Assembly (NCBI GenBank): GCA_031273455.1
Contig: JAISRZ010000067.1
Coordinates: forward strand, 1 to 42,044
Source: Deltaproteobacteria bacterium
GTDB lineage: Bacteria; Desulfobacterota; Desulfarculia; Adiutricales; Adiutricaceae
DNA: 42,044 nt
Direction: 5' to 3'
The notes beneath the pieces are model-generated. The model worked only from the letters and a program-made list of their open reading frames with translations. It was not told where the DNA came from and ran no database searches. How positions within the stretch are numbered: position 1 is the stretch's first letter; each line of letters opens with the position of its first letter. Shown here one piece after another: positions 7,853 to 16,623 of the stretch. The position numbers and the translations under genes were made by a program.

Positions 7853-8815
7853 ATGAAAAACTTCTTCGCCAATCAGATCCCCTTATTTATCCTGTCCCTG
7901 GTCTTAGCCTTTATCTTATGGCTAACCGTGTCGGGCCAGGATATGAGCGTCCACGATCTGACCGCCTCCTTGGAATTTCTGAATCTACCGGCCAACATGG
8001 CCTTAGAGGAGGGGGTCCCGGAGTCGGTCAACTTAAGGATTGAGGCCAACACGGCCCAGTTTCGGTTTTTAGAGGGCCGTAAATACCACTTTCGTTACGA
8101 TCTTTCCACTTTAGAGCCGGGTTTAAACATTATTAAGGTTGATTACGCCTCCATTATCCCCCAACTGCCTCGGGGCATTCGGGTGGCCCGGGTCTACCCC
8201 GAGGAAATCTCCTTAAACGTTTTTCCCTATATCACCAAAGAAGTCCCGGTGGTCACCGAGGTCGTGGGGGAACTCCCTTCCTACCTGGAGATGGTCGGAA
8301 ACATCATGATTGAGCCGGCCAACGCCCGGGTGACCGGCCCGGAGAACCGCTTGGCCGCGGTCAACCAGGTTAGTTTGTCCCCGGCGAGGTTAAGCGATTT
8401 TCGGACCGCCGAGACTAACCTCCTTTTGTCCCCCCAGATCGCGGGGCTAGACACTTGGCTCACCGTGGAACCCAAAGTCTTTCGGGTCAAAGCCCAGATC
8501 GTGACGAGGGAGGAATCCACCTCCTTCACCCGCCCCGTGGCTTTGGACACCCCCATCTGGAATGGGCCGCCCGCGCCTTTAAGCTTTCGGCCGGACGAGG
8601 CCAAGGTTAGGGTGTCCTGGACCTTGGATCACCCAGCCCCTCGGGACGAGGAAATTAAACTAACCGTGGTTCTAACCGAAGAGGATCTTTTGAACCCCGG
8701 TAACCTCCGTTTGCCCATTAAAGTCACGGCCCCCAGTTGGGTCAAGGTCCTGGCCGTGGAACCCACGCATTTGGTTATCTCCAAAGTGCGTCGACCGGAT
8801 ATTTTAAAGCCATGA
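7853..8815 (+). CDS. YbbR-domain protein, CdaR-like regulator of the diadenylate cyclase
   Basis: The 320-residue protein has one N-terminal membrane anchor (residues about 8-24, IPLFILSLVLAFILWL) and then extracytoplasmic beta-rich repeats of the YbbR type. Visible YbbR features are 'LEFLNLPANMAL.EGVPESVNLRIEA' in the first repeat and 'EVPVVTEVVGELPSYLEMVGNI', then 'PANARVTGPENRLAAVNQVSLSPA', in the second. A weaker third repeat follows. Homologues (CdaR) bind CdaA across the membrane and tune c-di-AMP synthesis. The stop codon overlaps the glmM ATG (ATGA at 8812-8815), so translation is probably coupled. Confidence 0.85.
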   Translation: MKNFFANQIPLFILSLVLAFILWLTVSGQDMSVHDLTASLEFLNLPANMALEEGVPESVNLRIEANTAQFRFLEGRKYHFRYDLSTLEPGLNIIKVDYASIIPQLPRGIRVARVYPEEISLNVFPYITKEVPVVTEVVGELPSYLEMVGNIMIEPANARVTGPENRLAAVNQVSLSPARLSDFRTAETNLLLSPQIAGLDTWLTVEPKVFRVKAQIVTREESTSFTRPVALDTPIWNGPPAPLSFRPDEAKVRVSWTLDHPAPRDEEIKLTVVLTEEDLLNPGNLRLPIKVTAPSWVKVLAVEPTHLVISKVRRPDILKP

Positions 8816-10203
8816 GCGCCCCTACCCGCCTTTTATTTGGCACCGATGGCATTCGCGGGGTGGTCGGACGACCGCCCATGACCGCGGAAACGGCTATGTC
8901 CTTAGGCCGGGCCCTAACCGTTCTTTTAAAAGAGGAAAAGCGCTTAGGCCGCCGACCGAAAATCGTGGTCGGGAAAGACACCCGGCTTTCCGGGGACATG
9001 CTGGCCGGGGCGGTCTCGGCGGGGGTCATGAGCCAAGGCGGCGATGTTTACTTGGCCGAGACTTTGCCCACCCCGGGGCTGGCCAACCTCACGGCCTCCA
9101 CGCGGGCCGACGCCGGGCTAGTCATTAGCGCCTCCCATAACCCTTATCAGGACAATGGCCTTAAAATCTTTGACGGCCAAGGGTATAAACTCCCGGACGA
9201 GACCGAGGCCCGCTTGGAAAGCTTAATGGCTGACCCGCGTTTAGCCAGCGAGACCCCGCCAGCGGATTCCGTGGGTCGGGCTTTTCAGGTCCGGGACGCG
9301 GTGGGTCGCTACGTGGTTTCCTTAAAAAACGCTTTTCCGAAAACCATGGATCTGGAGGGTTTAACCATTGTTTTGGACTGCGCCAATGGGGCCGCTTATC
9401 GCTCGGCCCCAGCGGTCTTTGAGGAACTGGGGGCCCAAGTCCATGTTTTAGGGGACCGGCCCGATGGTTACAACATTAACTTAGGCGTGGGTTCTTTGCA
9501 CCCCGAGGTTTGCGCCCAAAAGGTCTTGGAGTTTCGGGCGGATCTTGGCGTGGCTTTGGATGGGGACGCGGATCGGGCCATCTTACTGGACCATCGCGGT
9601 CAAGTGGTCGATGGGGACCAGATCATGTTCCTCTGCGCCTGGCACTTAAAGAAAAAAGAGCTTTTAGCCCATAACGCCATCGCGGCCACGGTCATGAGCA
9701 ACATGGGGTTAGAGCTGGCCTTGGAAAAAGAGGGGATCAAGCTTTTACGGACTAGCGTGGGCGATCGTTACGTGGCCGAAAGGCTAAGGCAAGAGGGCCT
9801 GAACTTTGGCGGGGAAAAGTCGGGTCACTTAATCTTTTTGGATCACGCGACCACCGGGGACGGGGCTTTAGCCGCTTTACAAACTTTAGCCATCATGAAA
9901 ACCACTGGCCTACCCTTACGCGATTTGGCCGCCCGCATGACCTTGTTTCCCCAGATACTCTTAAACGTCCCGGTGGCCCGGCCCATTGTCACCGCCAAAT
10001 CCCCGGTCGTGACCCAAAAAGAGGCTTTGTTAAAAGAGCGTTTAGGCCGAAAGGGCCGGGTGCTTTTACGGCCTTCCGGGACGGAGCCTGTGGTTCGGGT
10101 CATGGTGGAAGGGGAAAACGAGGCTCTGATTAAAGCCTTGGCCCAGGATCTGGCCGAAACCGTGGCCGCGGCTGGGGCGGACCAGACGCTGGAAGCCGTT
10201 TAG
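8812..10203 (+). CDS. glmM: Phosphoglucosamine mutase GlmM
   Basis: GlmM interconverts glucosamine-6-phosphate and glucosamine-1-phosphate for UDP-GlcNAc, peptidoglycan and LPS synthesis. I start it at the ATG overlapping the ybbR stop (MSAPTRLLFGTDGIRGVVG, the normal N-terminus), giving 463 residues. An earlier in-frame ATG at 8737 lies inside ybbR. The phosphoserine loop ISASHNP has its catalytic Ser at 108. The metal-binding loop DGDADRA is at about 250-256. The sugar loop 'GGEKSGHL' and the C-terminal phosphate-binding 'RPSGTEPVVRVMVE' are present. It is the last gene of the operon; a terminator-like hairpin follows directly. Confidence 0.95.
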   Translation: MSAPTRLLFGTDGIRGVVGRPPMTAETAMSLGRALTVLLKEEKRLGRRPKIVVGKDTRLSGDMLAGAVSAGVMSQGGDVYLAETLPTPGLANLTASTRADAGLVISASHNPYQDNGLKIFDGQGYKLPDETEARLESLMADPRLASETPPADSVGRAFQVRDAVGRYVVSLKNAFPKTMDLEGLTIVLDCANGAAYRSAPAVFEELGAQVHVLGDRPDGYNINLGVGSLHPEVCAQKVLEFRADLGVALDGDADRAILLDHRGQVVDGDQIMFLCAWHLKKKELLAHNAIAATVMSNMGLELALEKEGIKLLRTSVGDRYVAERLRQEGLNFGGEKSGHLIFLDHATTGDGALAALQTLAIMKTTGLPLRDLAARMTLFPQILLNVPVARPIVTAKSPVVTQKEALLKERLGRKGRVLLRPSGTEPVVRVMVEGENEALIKALAQDLAETVAAAGADQTLEAV

Positions 10204-10211
10204 CTGGCTCG

Positions 10212-10250
10212 CGCCTTCCCAACGGGAATCCCGCTAAAGGCGTGTTTTTT
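10212..10250 (+). terminator. Intrinsic terminator after glmM
   Basis: Outer stem CGCCTT/AAGGCG encloses an inner CGGG-AAT-CCCG hairpin and is followed by TGTTTTTT. It lies 9 bp after the glmM stop. Confidence 0.6.
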
Positions 10251-10635
10251 AGGCCGCGAATAACGCCGCCCGAAAATTTCCCCCGCTCTTCTAGCGAAAA
10301 CCTTAAACTTGGTTAAAACCAGAGGCCCTCGGGCCAAAACTCGCCCTATCTAGCCTATGGCCTAAGGGGCGACTTAGGCTAACCAGTTAAGCGTCTTCCT
10401 TCAGCTGATTGGCCCTATTCTTTCTTGTCTTTCCCACCAAAAACGCTAAAATAACCCCTAATAAGTTACGATTTCCATTTAAGCGTTGGACCAACCTTCT
10501 AGCCTAGCGCCCTAAATCGACCACCCAAAAGGGGCTATGGCTATAATCTTGGCCGTAGTCTTTAGGGGCGTTGTGAGGCCCGCTCCAAGCGTTGGTTAGC
10601 TCCGTAAATGGTGGGCTAAATGGGCTGGGGCGCCA

Positions 10636-10666
10636 GGCTAGACACAAGGCTAGACACAAGGCTAGA
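10636..10666. repeat. 12-bp tandem repeat in a long intergenic region
   Basis: GGCTAGACACAA occurs twice in perfect tandem (10636-10647, 10648-10659) and is followed by a partial third unit. The region 10251-10995 otherwise shows no gene that I can support. Its right end (10870-10955) is one copy of a repeat seen again at 14881-14965. Confidence 0.6.
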
Positions 10667-10869
10667 CGACCAAGAAAAATCAATCCCTATCTCCTTTAAT
10701 CGCCTTAATTTTCAGTGAATTCGCGGTGACAAGTTTTCGGAATTATTTAAATCAGTGACTAAAATTAACAATACAATTTGCCAAAAAGCTAGAAATATAA
10801 TAGGCCCGAGTTCTTAAACGAAGACCATTTTCGCGTGGCGTCTCTGGACCTAAAACCATTAAGGCCCCT

Positions 10870-10955
10870 GGCGGTTAAGGCGGCTTGCGCCCGCCAACTA
10901 GAGTGGCTAAATATCGCCTCAAGTCTTTCAAGGGTTGGGGGACCCAAGATTAGGC
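10870..10955. repeat. Dispersed repeat R, copy 1
   Basis: This stretch matches 14881-14965 by eye, sharing the block TTGCGCCCGCCAACTAGAG, the later AGGGTTGGGG, and the spacing between them. It lies just past the 3' end of the truncated ATPase gene. Confidence 0.6.
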
Positions 10956-10995
10956 CCCAATCGCCAAAAAGATTGACCGCCCCAGAACTGGGCCC

Positions 10996-11949
10996 CTAAG
11001 CGTCTATTAGGGCGTTATTTAGTATTGAGAGAACCGACGCGGGATTGTAAACTTCGGTCTTTCCGTCCCAAGAGTAACTTTCGGACCTGTCCATAATCAA
11101 TTGTCTTAAGTCGTTCCCATCGCTCAGAGGTGGCAAAACTTGGCTCTTAATAAGAGCCTCTAGCGTCCGCTCCAGGCGATCGCTTAAAAGATCCTCAAGA
11201 TCCGCCGCGGTGAAACCACAAATGGCGGCGAACTTCCGGTGGTCGCTAATGTCGAACAAGCCGCTTAACGAATAGTCAATGGCGATCTCATTCAACAGGA
11301 GCGCTCCGGTCACAAAGATGTGGCCAGTCTTTTTCGTGTCGGTTTTAAGTCGGCCATAAAATTGTTTTAAGGCGAAGCGTATCTTCTCCGCCTTGGGCGG
11401 GTCGTGGTAATAATCAATAATCGGGGCGTCGTAATTGTCGATAAGTATGGCGACTTTTCGACCATGTTTTTCGAAGAGCTCGAAAACGAGCCAACTAAAC
11501 ATATCAGCTGGACAATTCGTTTCCAGCGGCGCCTTGGCCTTTTTCGCCTCGCGCCGTAACATCTCGGTCAACTTTCTTTCTATTTCCGCGACGTTATCGC
11601 TAGTAACCTCGCTCATATCCAACCTTATAACCGGGTAAGGATCCCAGGGGTAGTCCGATTGGTCGATCCAAAGCCCCTTAAAAAACTCCCGTTGACCTAA
11701 AAGCAAGCGCTCTAAAGAGCTTACCAGAAGGGTTTTCCCGAACCCTTGCGGCCGGGCGAGGAAAAATGGGTCAGGTAGTATAGCGATCTCATACAAAAAC
11801 TTAGTTTTGTCGGCGTAATAATGGCCGTTTTGACGGATATTGGCGAAATCGGTTAGGCCAAGGGGTAACGCTCTTATGGCCGCCTCTTTTTTAACCACGC
11901 TGGAATCGGTCGTATCCTTCTTCCTCATCACGCGAACATTCTCCTTCAA
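10996..11949 (-). pseudogene. Truncated AAA-ATPase-like protein (paralogue of 12645-14429)
   Basis: The 317-residue product aligns with the first ~310 residues of the neighbouring 594-residue ATPase, then ends (VYNPASVLSILNNALIDA, stop) where the neighbour continues into its nuclease half. Family blocks kept: 'YYADKTKFLYEI', Walker A ARPQGFGKTLL, 'YPVIRLDM', 'YNPASVLS'. Altered: the Walker B stretch reads LIDNYDAPIID where the neighbour has LIDEYDTPIID, so the catalytic Glu is Asn. The normally strong 'WYDGYSWDG' reads RSESYSWDG, and the family's 'GVTRF' sensor region reads GALLLNE. These changes and the missing PD-(D/E)XK domain suggest a decayed copy. The frame is still open, so a dominant-negative or solo role cannot be excluded. 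Upstream sequence is also duplicated (12025-12310 versus 14583-14855). Confidence 0.65.
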
Positions 11950-12024
11950 AGGCGTTCTTAGGCCAATGGCCGCGCGCCAAGAGCGCGGTCTTAGCGCGGC
12001 TAACCGCGAATCTTTTAGCTCTTT

Positions 12025-12310
12025 AATTATATTATAACGAGTTTAACGCGTCTTGTCCAATTAAATCTTTTTAAGCGGTGAAAACGGCTCTGGCGTTAGC
12101 CTAGAAGTCTCGTTTAGCGGCGGGGGGTCAAAGGGCGTATAGGAGCATAAGAGGCGCTAGAGAGCGGCTAATAGGCGGGGTTTATATCAGCGGCCACGCG
12201 ACCGCCGTCCATAGAGGCGTTTATAGGGACTCAGACGACTGGCGCCTTTAATTTCCTGGTTATTTTGGGTTTTAAATAGATAAATGGATATGAATTGACT
12301 ACATATTTGT
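12025..12310. repeat. Duplicated upstream region U, copy 1
   Basis: About 280 bp just upstream of the truncated ATPase gene are similar throughout, by eye, to 14583-14855 upstream of the full-length ATPase. Shared blocks include TTAACGCGTCTTGTCCAATT, GTCTCGTTTAGCGGCGGGGG, TAATAGGCGGGGTTTATA and TTTAATTTCCTGGTTATTTT. The copies probably hold the promoters of the two genes (AT-rich end nearest the ATG) and show that the duplication covered gene plus upstream DNA. Confidence 0.75.
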
Positions 12311-12373
12311 TTTGTCAGTGGGTTAGATTCAAATCAATATAGGCCCCTTCCCTCTAGCCCAAAAAACCAGGGC

Positions 12374-12513
12374 TTAAAGGCCCGTGACCGACCTTTAGGC
12401 TTAGAGCTATGGCCAAGTGTATAGTCAAAGCCAAAAACCCGCTATGGGGCTTTTTAGGGCCTTTAAGCGGGTTTTATAGTCAGGGGTTTAACGGGTAAAA
12501 GACTTCCGCCAAC
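12374..12513. repeat. Duplicated terminator-bearing region T, copy 1
   Basis: Matches 15476-15612 by eye (shared AAAGGCCCGTGACCGA, GGGGCTTTTTAGGGCCTTTA and the flanking stem arms). It contains the stem AAAACCCGCT/AGCGGGTTTT (12434-12475), usable as a terminator on either strand. It sits downstream of the full-length ATPase gene. Confidence 0.65.
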
Positions 12514-12644
12514 CAAAAGCTAAATGACCTATAATTCAGGATAATTTTTGCAAATTAGATAAGCGTAGCGCTATATGGCTATAAACCTTCAGTTTTTAGA
12601 CCCAGCGTCCTTAGGGCCGCAGTTGGGGCCGCCGGGCCTTTCAC

Positions 12645-14429
12645 TTATTCAGGCTCAATGACATCAAACTTGGCTAAAACAAAAGTCCGTCTGGCCATGA
12701 CCAGGGCGACCATGATAAGCGGTTTTCCGTCCGCCCTAAACTTATCGGCGTATTGTTTTCTTATCTGGCTCAAAGCCTCATTAGCTAAAGGAGTCATTGA
12801 CTCTTTTAATTTGGCGATTTCCTTTTCGCTTGATGGCGGGGGGATATGGTCGATCTTGGAATCTTCCTCTGGCGCGTTGATAGACTTGGGGGTTGGAATT
12901 GTCCTTTTAGCTTGGGGAGACTTCTTGACGTACTCTCGATAGACCTTCAGTTCGACTATGAAACGCTCGCCATTTGGGCCATCAATATGGAAGTCAAGAA
13001 TTCCATGGGGCGTAACCGCCTGAGGGTCAAACTTCTGATCGGCCATATATAAGGCCGCCTCTAATAAATTCTGATATTTACTCTCAAAAATTGTATAAGC
13101 GGTCGCGGAATATTGGCTCAGATAGAAACTAAAAGCCTCCTCAACCCCCGGAGCGTCCAATTTAAACAAGCGGTCTCGGGTCTTTTTGGCCCAATTTTTG
13201 GCCTCAAGCGGATCATCCGCCGCGTCAATCTCGAACAATTGCGGCGTTATGGAGGCTTGAACCTCCAGATTGGGAACGCGTAGACTGTATCCCGCGCTAC
13301 GTTTTATGGGGCCGAGATTTTCCTTAATGGTCAGGTAGCCGGCCTGGAACATCAGAACGGCTGGATTCAAATGTTCGATATTATCGATAGATAACTCATC
13401 CTCGGTGATGGGGGGTATATTCTTTAACCAATCAATATTCCTCGAGAACCTAGGCGCCAATTGCCTAAGAAAATCAGGCGTTCCAGTATTTAACCAGTAA
13501 TTGGAGCGTTTAGTCTTCTGAAATAAAGAGAGAACCGACCAGGGATTGTAAACTCGGGTCTGGCCATCCCAAGAGTAGCCATCATACCAATCCCGAATCA
13601 ATTGTCTTAAATCATTCTCATCGCTTAAAGGGGGCAAACTTTTTTTCTCAATTAGACCCTTTAGGGTCCGCTCCATTCGATCGCTAAGAAGAACCTCAAG
13701 CTCCTCCGCGGTGAAACCACAAATGGCCGCGTACTCCTCATCTAGGGTAATGTCATTAAGGAAGTTTAACCCTGAGAAAATAGAGAGCTGAGTAAACCGG
13801 GTCACTCCGGTGATGAAGACGTGACAAAGATATTTTGAGTTGGTTTTAAGCGCGCGGTAAAATTTTCTTAAGATGACGCGAATTTTTTCCGCCATGCTCG
13901 GGTTTTTGATATTATCAATAATCGGGGTGTCGTACTCATCGATGAGAACAGCCACCTTTTTTTTATGTGTTTCGTTAAGGCCAATGATAAGCCTTTTGAG
14001 CATTTTAGCGGGGGTTGTGACGTCAAGCTTCTCATTATTCGCTTTGGCGGCGTCTACCATCAGTTCGATTAAACTATTTTTAATCTCTTTCAAGTTAGAG
14101 CCTTCGACTTCGTCCATATTTAGTCTAATGACTGGGTAAGGAGTCCAGTCGTAGTCTGATTGGCCGATCCAAAGCCCTTTAAACAGATCCTGTTGGCCAC
14201 TAAGGATACATTCAAGGGTATCAAGCAGAAGGGTTTTCCCGAATCGCCGGGGCCGGGATAGGAAAAATGGTCGAGGCCGCTTGACAATCTCATACAAAAA
14301 CTTAGTTTTGTCGATGTAATAATCGCCGTATCGACGGATATCGACGAAACCAAACGCTCCTAGCGGTATTTCTCTCATGGCCGCGTCATTTTTGACGGCG
14401 ATAGAATCAGTTGAATCCTTCTTCTCCAT
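12645..14429 (-). CDS. AAA-ATPase-like / PD-(D/E)XK nuclease-like protein
   Basis: The 594-residue protein has the two-part plan of the AAA-ATPase_like plus PDDEXK_9 (DUF1703) family, common in gut anaerobes and often present in many copies. The N-terminal P-loop domain shows 'YYIDKTKFLYEIV', Walker A SRPRRFGKTLL (G64, K65, T66), Walker B AVLIDEYDTPII, 'FITGVTRF' and 'WYDGYSWDG'. The C-terminal half carries the nuclease-like core, with Asp in GILDFHI and E-x-K in FIVELKV. A proline- and lysine-rich insert of about 45 residues (near SPQAKRTIPTPKSINAPEED) follows the core, then a closing 'KPLIMVALVMARRTFVLAKFD'. No biological role is established for this family; mobile-element or defence links have been suggested. 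An upstream duplicate region and a terminator-like repeat bracket it. Confidence 0.8.
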   Translation of the reverse strand: MEKKDSTDSIAVKNDAAMREIPLGAFGFVDIRRYGDYYIDKTKFLYEIVKRPRPFFLSRPRRFGKTLLLDTLECILSGQQDLFKGLWIGQSDYDWTPYPVIRLNMDEVEGSNLKEIKNSLIELMVDAAKANNEKLDVTTPAKMLKRLIIGLNETHKKKVAVLIDEYDTPIIDNIKNPSMAEKIRVILRKFYRALKTNSKYLCHVFITGVTRFTQLSIFSGLNFLNDITLDEEYAAICGFTAEELEVLLSDRMERTLKGLIEKKSLPPLSDENDLRQLIRDWYDGYSWDGQTRVYNPWSVLSLFQKTKRSNYWLNTGTPDFLRQLAPRFSRNIDWLKNIPPITEDELSIDNIEHLNPAVLMFQAGYLTIKENLGPIKRSAGYSLRVPNLEVQASITPQLFEIDAADDPLEAKNWAKKTRDRLFKLDAPGVEEAFSFYLSQYSATAYTIFESKYQNLLEAALYMADQKFDPQAVTPHGILDFHIDGPNGERFIVELKVYREYVKKSPQAKRTIPTPKSINAPEEDSKIDHIPPPSSEKEIAKLKESMTPLANEALSQIRKQYADKFRADGKPLIMVALVMARRTFVLAKFDVIEPE

Positions 14430-14582
14430 TCAAAAATCCTCCATCAAGGACAATCTTAGGCCAATGATAAAACGCCAAGGTTCAGGTCATATAATTAAAG
14501 AGTAAAATCCTACTTTGAGCCTAGTTTGCGCCTAGTTTGCGCCTAGGTCGCGGCCTATCCGTAAATCCTCTGGGTCCCTTTG

Positions 14583-14855
14583 ATATATATTATATCGCGA
14601 TTAACGCGTCTTGTCCAATTTAATTTCGTTAAGCGTGAAAAAAGGCTCATGGGTTGGCCCAAGTCTCGTTTAGCGGCGGGGGGTCAAAGGGAGCTAAGGG
14701 GCTTAAGAGGGGCTAGAGATCAACTAATAGGCGGGGTTTATACAGCGGCAACGTGGCCGCCGTCCATAGAGGCTCAGACAATTAGTGTTTTTAATTTCCT
14801 GGTTATTTTAGTTTTTAATATATAAATGGATCTTAATTATACAGATATTTGATTT
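14583..14855. repeat. Duplicated upstream region U, copy 2
   Basis: Counterpart of 12025-12310, here upstream of the full-length ATPase. It begins with an AT-rich box and TATCGCGATTAACGCG, a motif resembling sequences near 22103, 37990 and 40244. Confidence 0.75.
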
Positions 14856-14880
14856 ATCGATTGATCAGATCCAGGCTAAT

Positions 14881-14965
14881 GGCGGTTTAGGAGCCTTGCG
14901 CCCGCCAACTAGAGGGGATAAACAGCGCCTAAGTTCTCTCCAGGGTTGGGGAATCTTAGACCCTT
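14881..14965. repeat. Dispersed repeat R, copy 2
   Basis: Counterpart of 10870-10955 (see there). The following 14966-15475 is AT-rich and gene-free apart from the hairpin at 15383-15418. Confidence 0.6.
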
Positions 14966-15382
14966 TCCATCTAGTGAGAAAAAATAGTGAAAAAAAATAG
15001 CTGTATCGTGGTTAAATATCAAAGATCTATTTACTAGTCCATTTTGTTCTTATGACTATCTTTTGGGTCGGCTTCTAGCTCATTGCCTTTTTATTTGTAT
15101 CAAAAAGAAGGAAACAACCTTGGGAAGTCACGCTCTGATTTTTAATTATAACGCCCAGAATTAACAAATTATAATACCTAAAATCGATGGAAGAGTCAAG
15201 AAAAGAATGAGAGAAAATTTATCTCTTTAATAGTATCTATTATTTAAACACTATATTTTTAAGCTTAATAACAATCGTTTTATCAGCAAAGATTCATTAA
15301 TATAGGTAAAATAATTGCGCTAACACTACCCAAAAACTATTCCCCAGACTCCTGGCTGTATTTAGAAAATTAATAGGACAAT

Positions 15383-15418
15383 AACCTTATCCCTGTTCGT
15401 AAGACCAGGGATAAGGTT
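15383..15418. repeat. Perfect 13-bp hairpin in AT-rich spacer
   Basis: AACCTTATCCCTG and its exact complement CAGGGATAAGGTT flank a 10-base loop. There is no T-run on either side, so it does not look like a terminator. Its role is unknown. Confidence 0.6.
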
Positions 15419-15475
15419 GAAACGCATTATTGCGAAATATTTTTCCAGTCTCAAATTTTGACTTTCTAGAACTTA

Positions 15476-15612
15476 TTAAAGGCCCGTGACCGAGCTTTAG
15501 CCTAGAGCTAGGTTAAACTAGCCTGAAGCCCAAAAGCCCGCTAGGGGGCTTTTTAGGGCCTTTAAGCGGGCTTTTTAATCAAGAGCTTAACGGTTAAAAG
15601 CCATCCGCCAAG
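15476..15612. terminator. Duplicated terminator-bearing region T, copy 2 (downstream of hemB)
   Basis: Counterpart of 12374-12513. The stem AAAAGCCCGCT/AGCGGGCTTTT (15532-15575) is symmetric, so it can end minus-strand hemB transcripts and also transcripts arriving from the left. Confidence 0.6.
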
Positions 15613-15619
15613 CGGTGGC

Positions 15620-16588
15620 TTATAGCCAGGGCAAAACCTCTGGGGCGAAATAGGTCAGGATGAGATCGGCTCCAGCGCGCTTAATAGACACCAAAGACTC
15701 TAAAACCACGGTCTTATAGTCTAAAACCCCGATTTGGCTAGCCGCTTTAATCATGGCCATCTCGCCGCTCACCTGGTAAGCGGCCACTGGCCGATTGGTA
15801 AGATCGCGGATCTCCCGGACGATATCCAAGTAATAGCCCGCGGGTTTGACCATGACGATATCGGCCCCTTCCGCTAGATCCAGCTCCACTTCCAAGCGGG
15901 CTTCCAAGCGGTTGGCCGGGTCCATCTGATACCCTTTGCGATCGCCAAAAGCCGGGGCTGAGCCCGCCGCGTCCCGAAAGGGCCCATAAAAGCCGCTAGC
16001 GTATTTGGCGCTGTAAGCCATGATGGGTATATTCTCGTAACCCGCCGCGTCCAAAGTCTGTCTAATGGCCCCCACTCGTCCGTCCATCATATCCGAGGGG
16101 GCCACCATGTCGGCCCCGGCTTGGGCGTGGGCTAAGGCTTGCTCGGCTAAAAGGGGTAAGGTGGGGTCGTTTAAGACCTGGCCCTTTTCCACTAAACCGC
16201 AATGGCCGTGGCTAGTGTACTCGCACAGGCAGACGTCAGTGATAACCACTAGGTCCGGAACTTTGTCTTTAATGGCTTTGATGGCTAAAGGCACCGGCCC
16301 CTGGGCCTCGGCCCCCGAGGCCCCTTTGTCGTCTTTATGGTCCGGTATCCCAAAAAGGATTAAGGCCTTGCCGCCCTTTTTAGCGAAATCCTGGGCCAAG
16401 GCCGCGGCCAGGTCCGGGGATAGATGGTATTGGTCGGGTAAGGAGGGAATGGGTTTTTTGATCTTCTGGCCACTGACCACAAAGATGGGGTAGATCAGAT
16501 CCGCCGGGCTGACCTTAGTCTCGCGAATAAGTTCCCGTAAGCCTGGATGGTCCCTAAGGCGCCGGGGACGATGGATTGGCCAGGGCAT
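15620..16588 (-). CDS. hemB: Delta-aminolevulinic acid dehydratase (porphobilinogen synthase)
   Basis: HemB joins two 5-aminolevulinate molecules to porphobilinogen in tetrapyrrole (heme, siroheme, cobalamin) synthesis. The 322-residue protein matches the family length. Both active-site lysines are visible: K195 in AYSAKYASGFYGPF and K248 in MVKPAGYYLDI. The zinc-type cysteine cluster is present (DVCLCEYTSHGHCG), so this is the Zn-dependent class. N-terminal 'RPRRLRDHPGLRELIRET' and 'PIFVVSG' are standard. It is the last gene of a minus-strand group, 35 bp after dnaJ, with a repeat-borne terminator beyond it. The dnaJ-hemB pairing has no obvious functional link. Confidence 0.95.
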   Translation of the reverse strand: MPWPIHRPRRLRDHPGLRELIRETKVSPADLIYPIFVVSGQKIKKPIPSLPDQYHLSPDLAAALAQDFAKKGGKALILFGIPDHKDDKGASGAEAQGPVPLAIKAIKDKVPDLVVITDVCLCEYTSHGHCGLVEKGQVLNDPTLPLLAEQALAHAQAGADMVAPSDMMDGRVGAIRQTLDAAGYENIPIMAYSAKYASGFYGPFRDAAGSAPAFGDRKGYQMDPANRLEARLEVELDLAEGADIVMVKPAGYYLDIVREIRDLTNRPVAAYQVSGEMAMIKAASQIGVLDYKTVVLESLVSIKRAGADLILTYFAPEVLPWL

Positions 16589-16623
16589 AAAGCTCCTTTA
16601 GACGATAAGCGTAGATAATAAGC

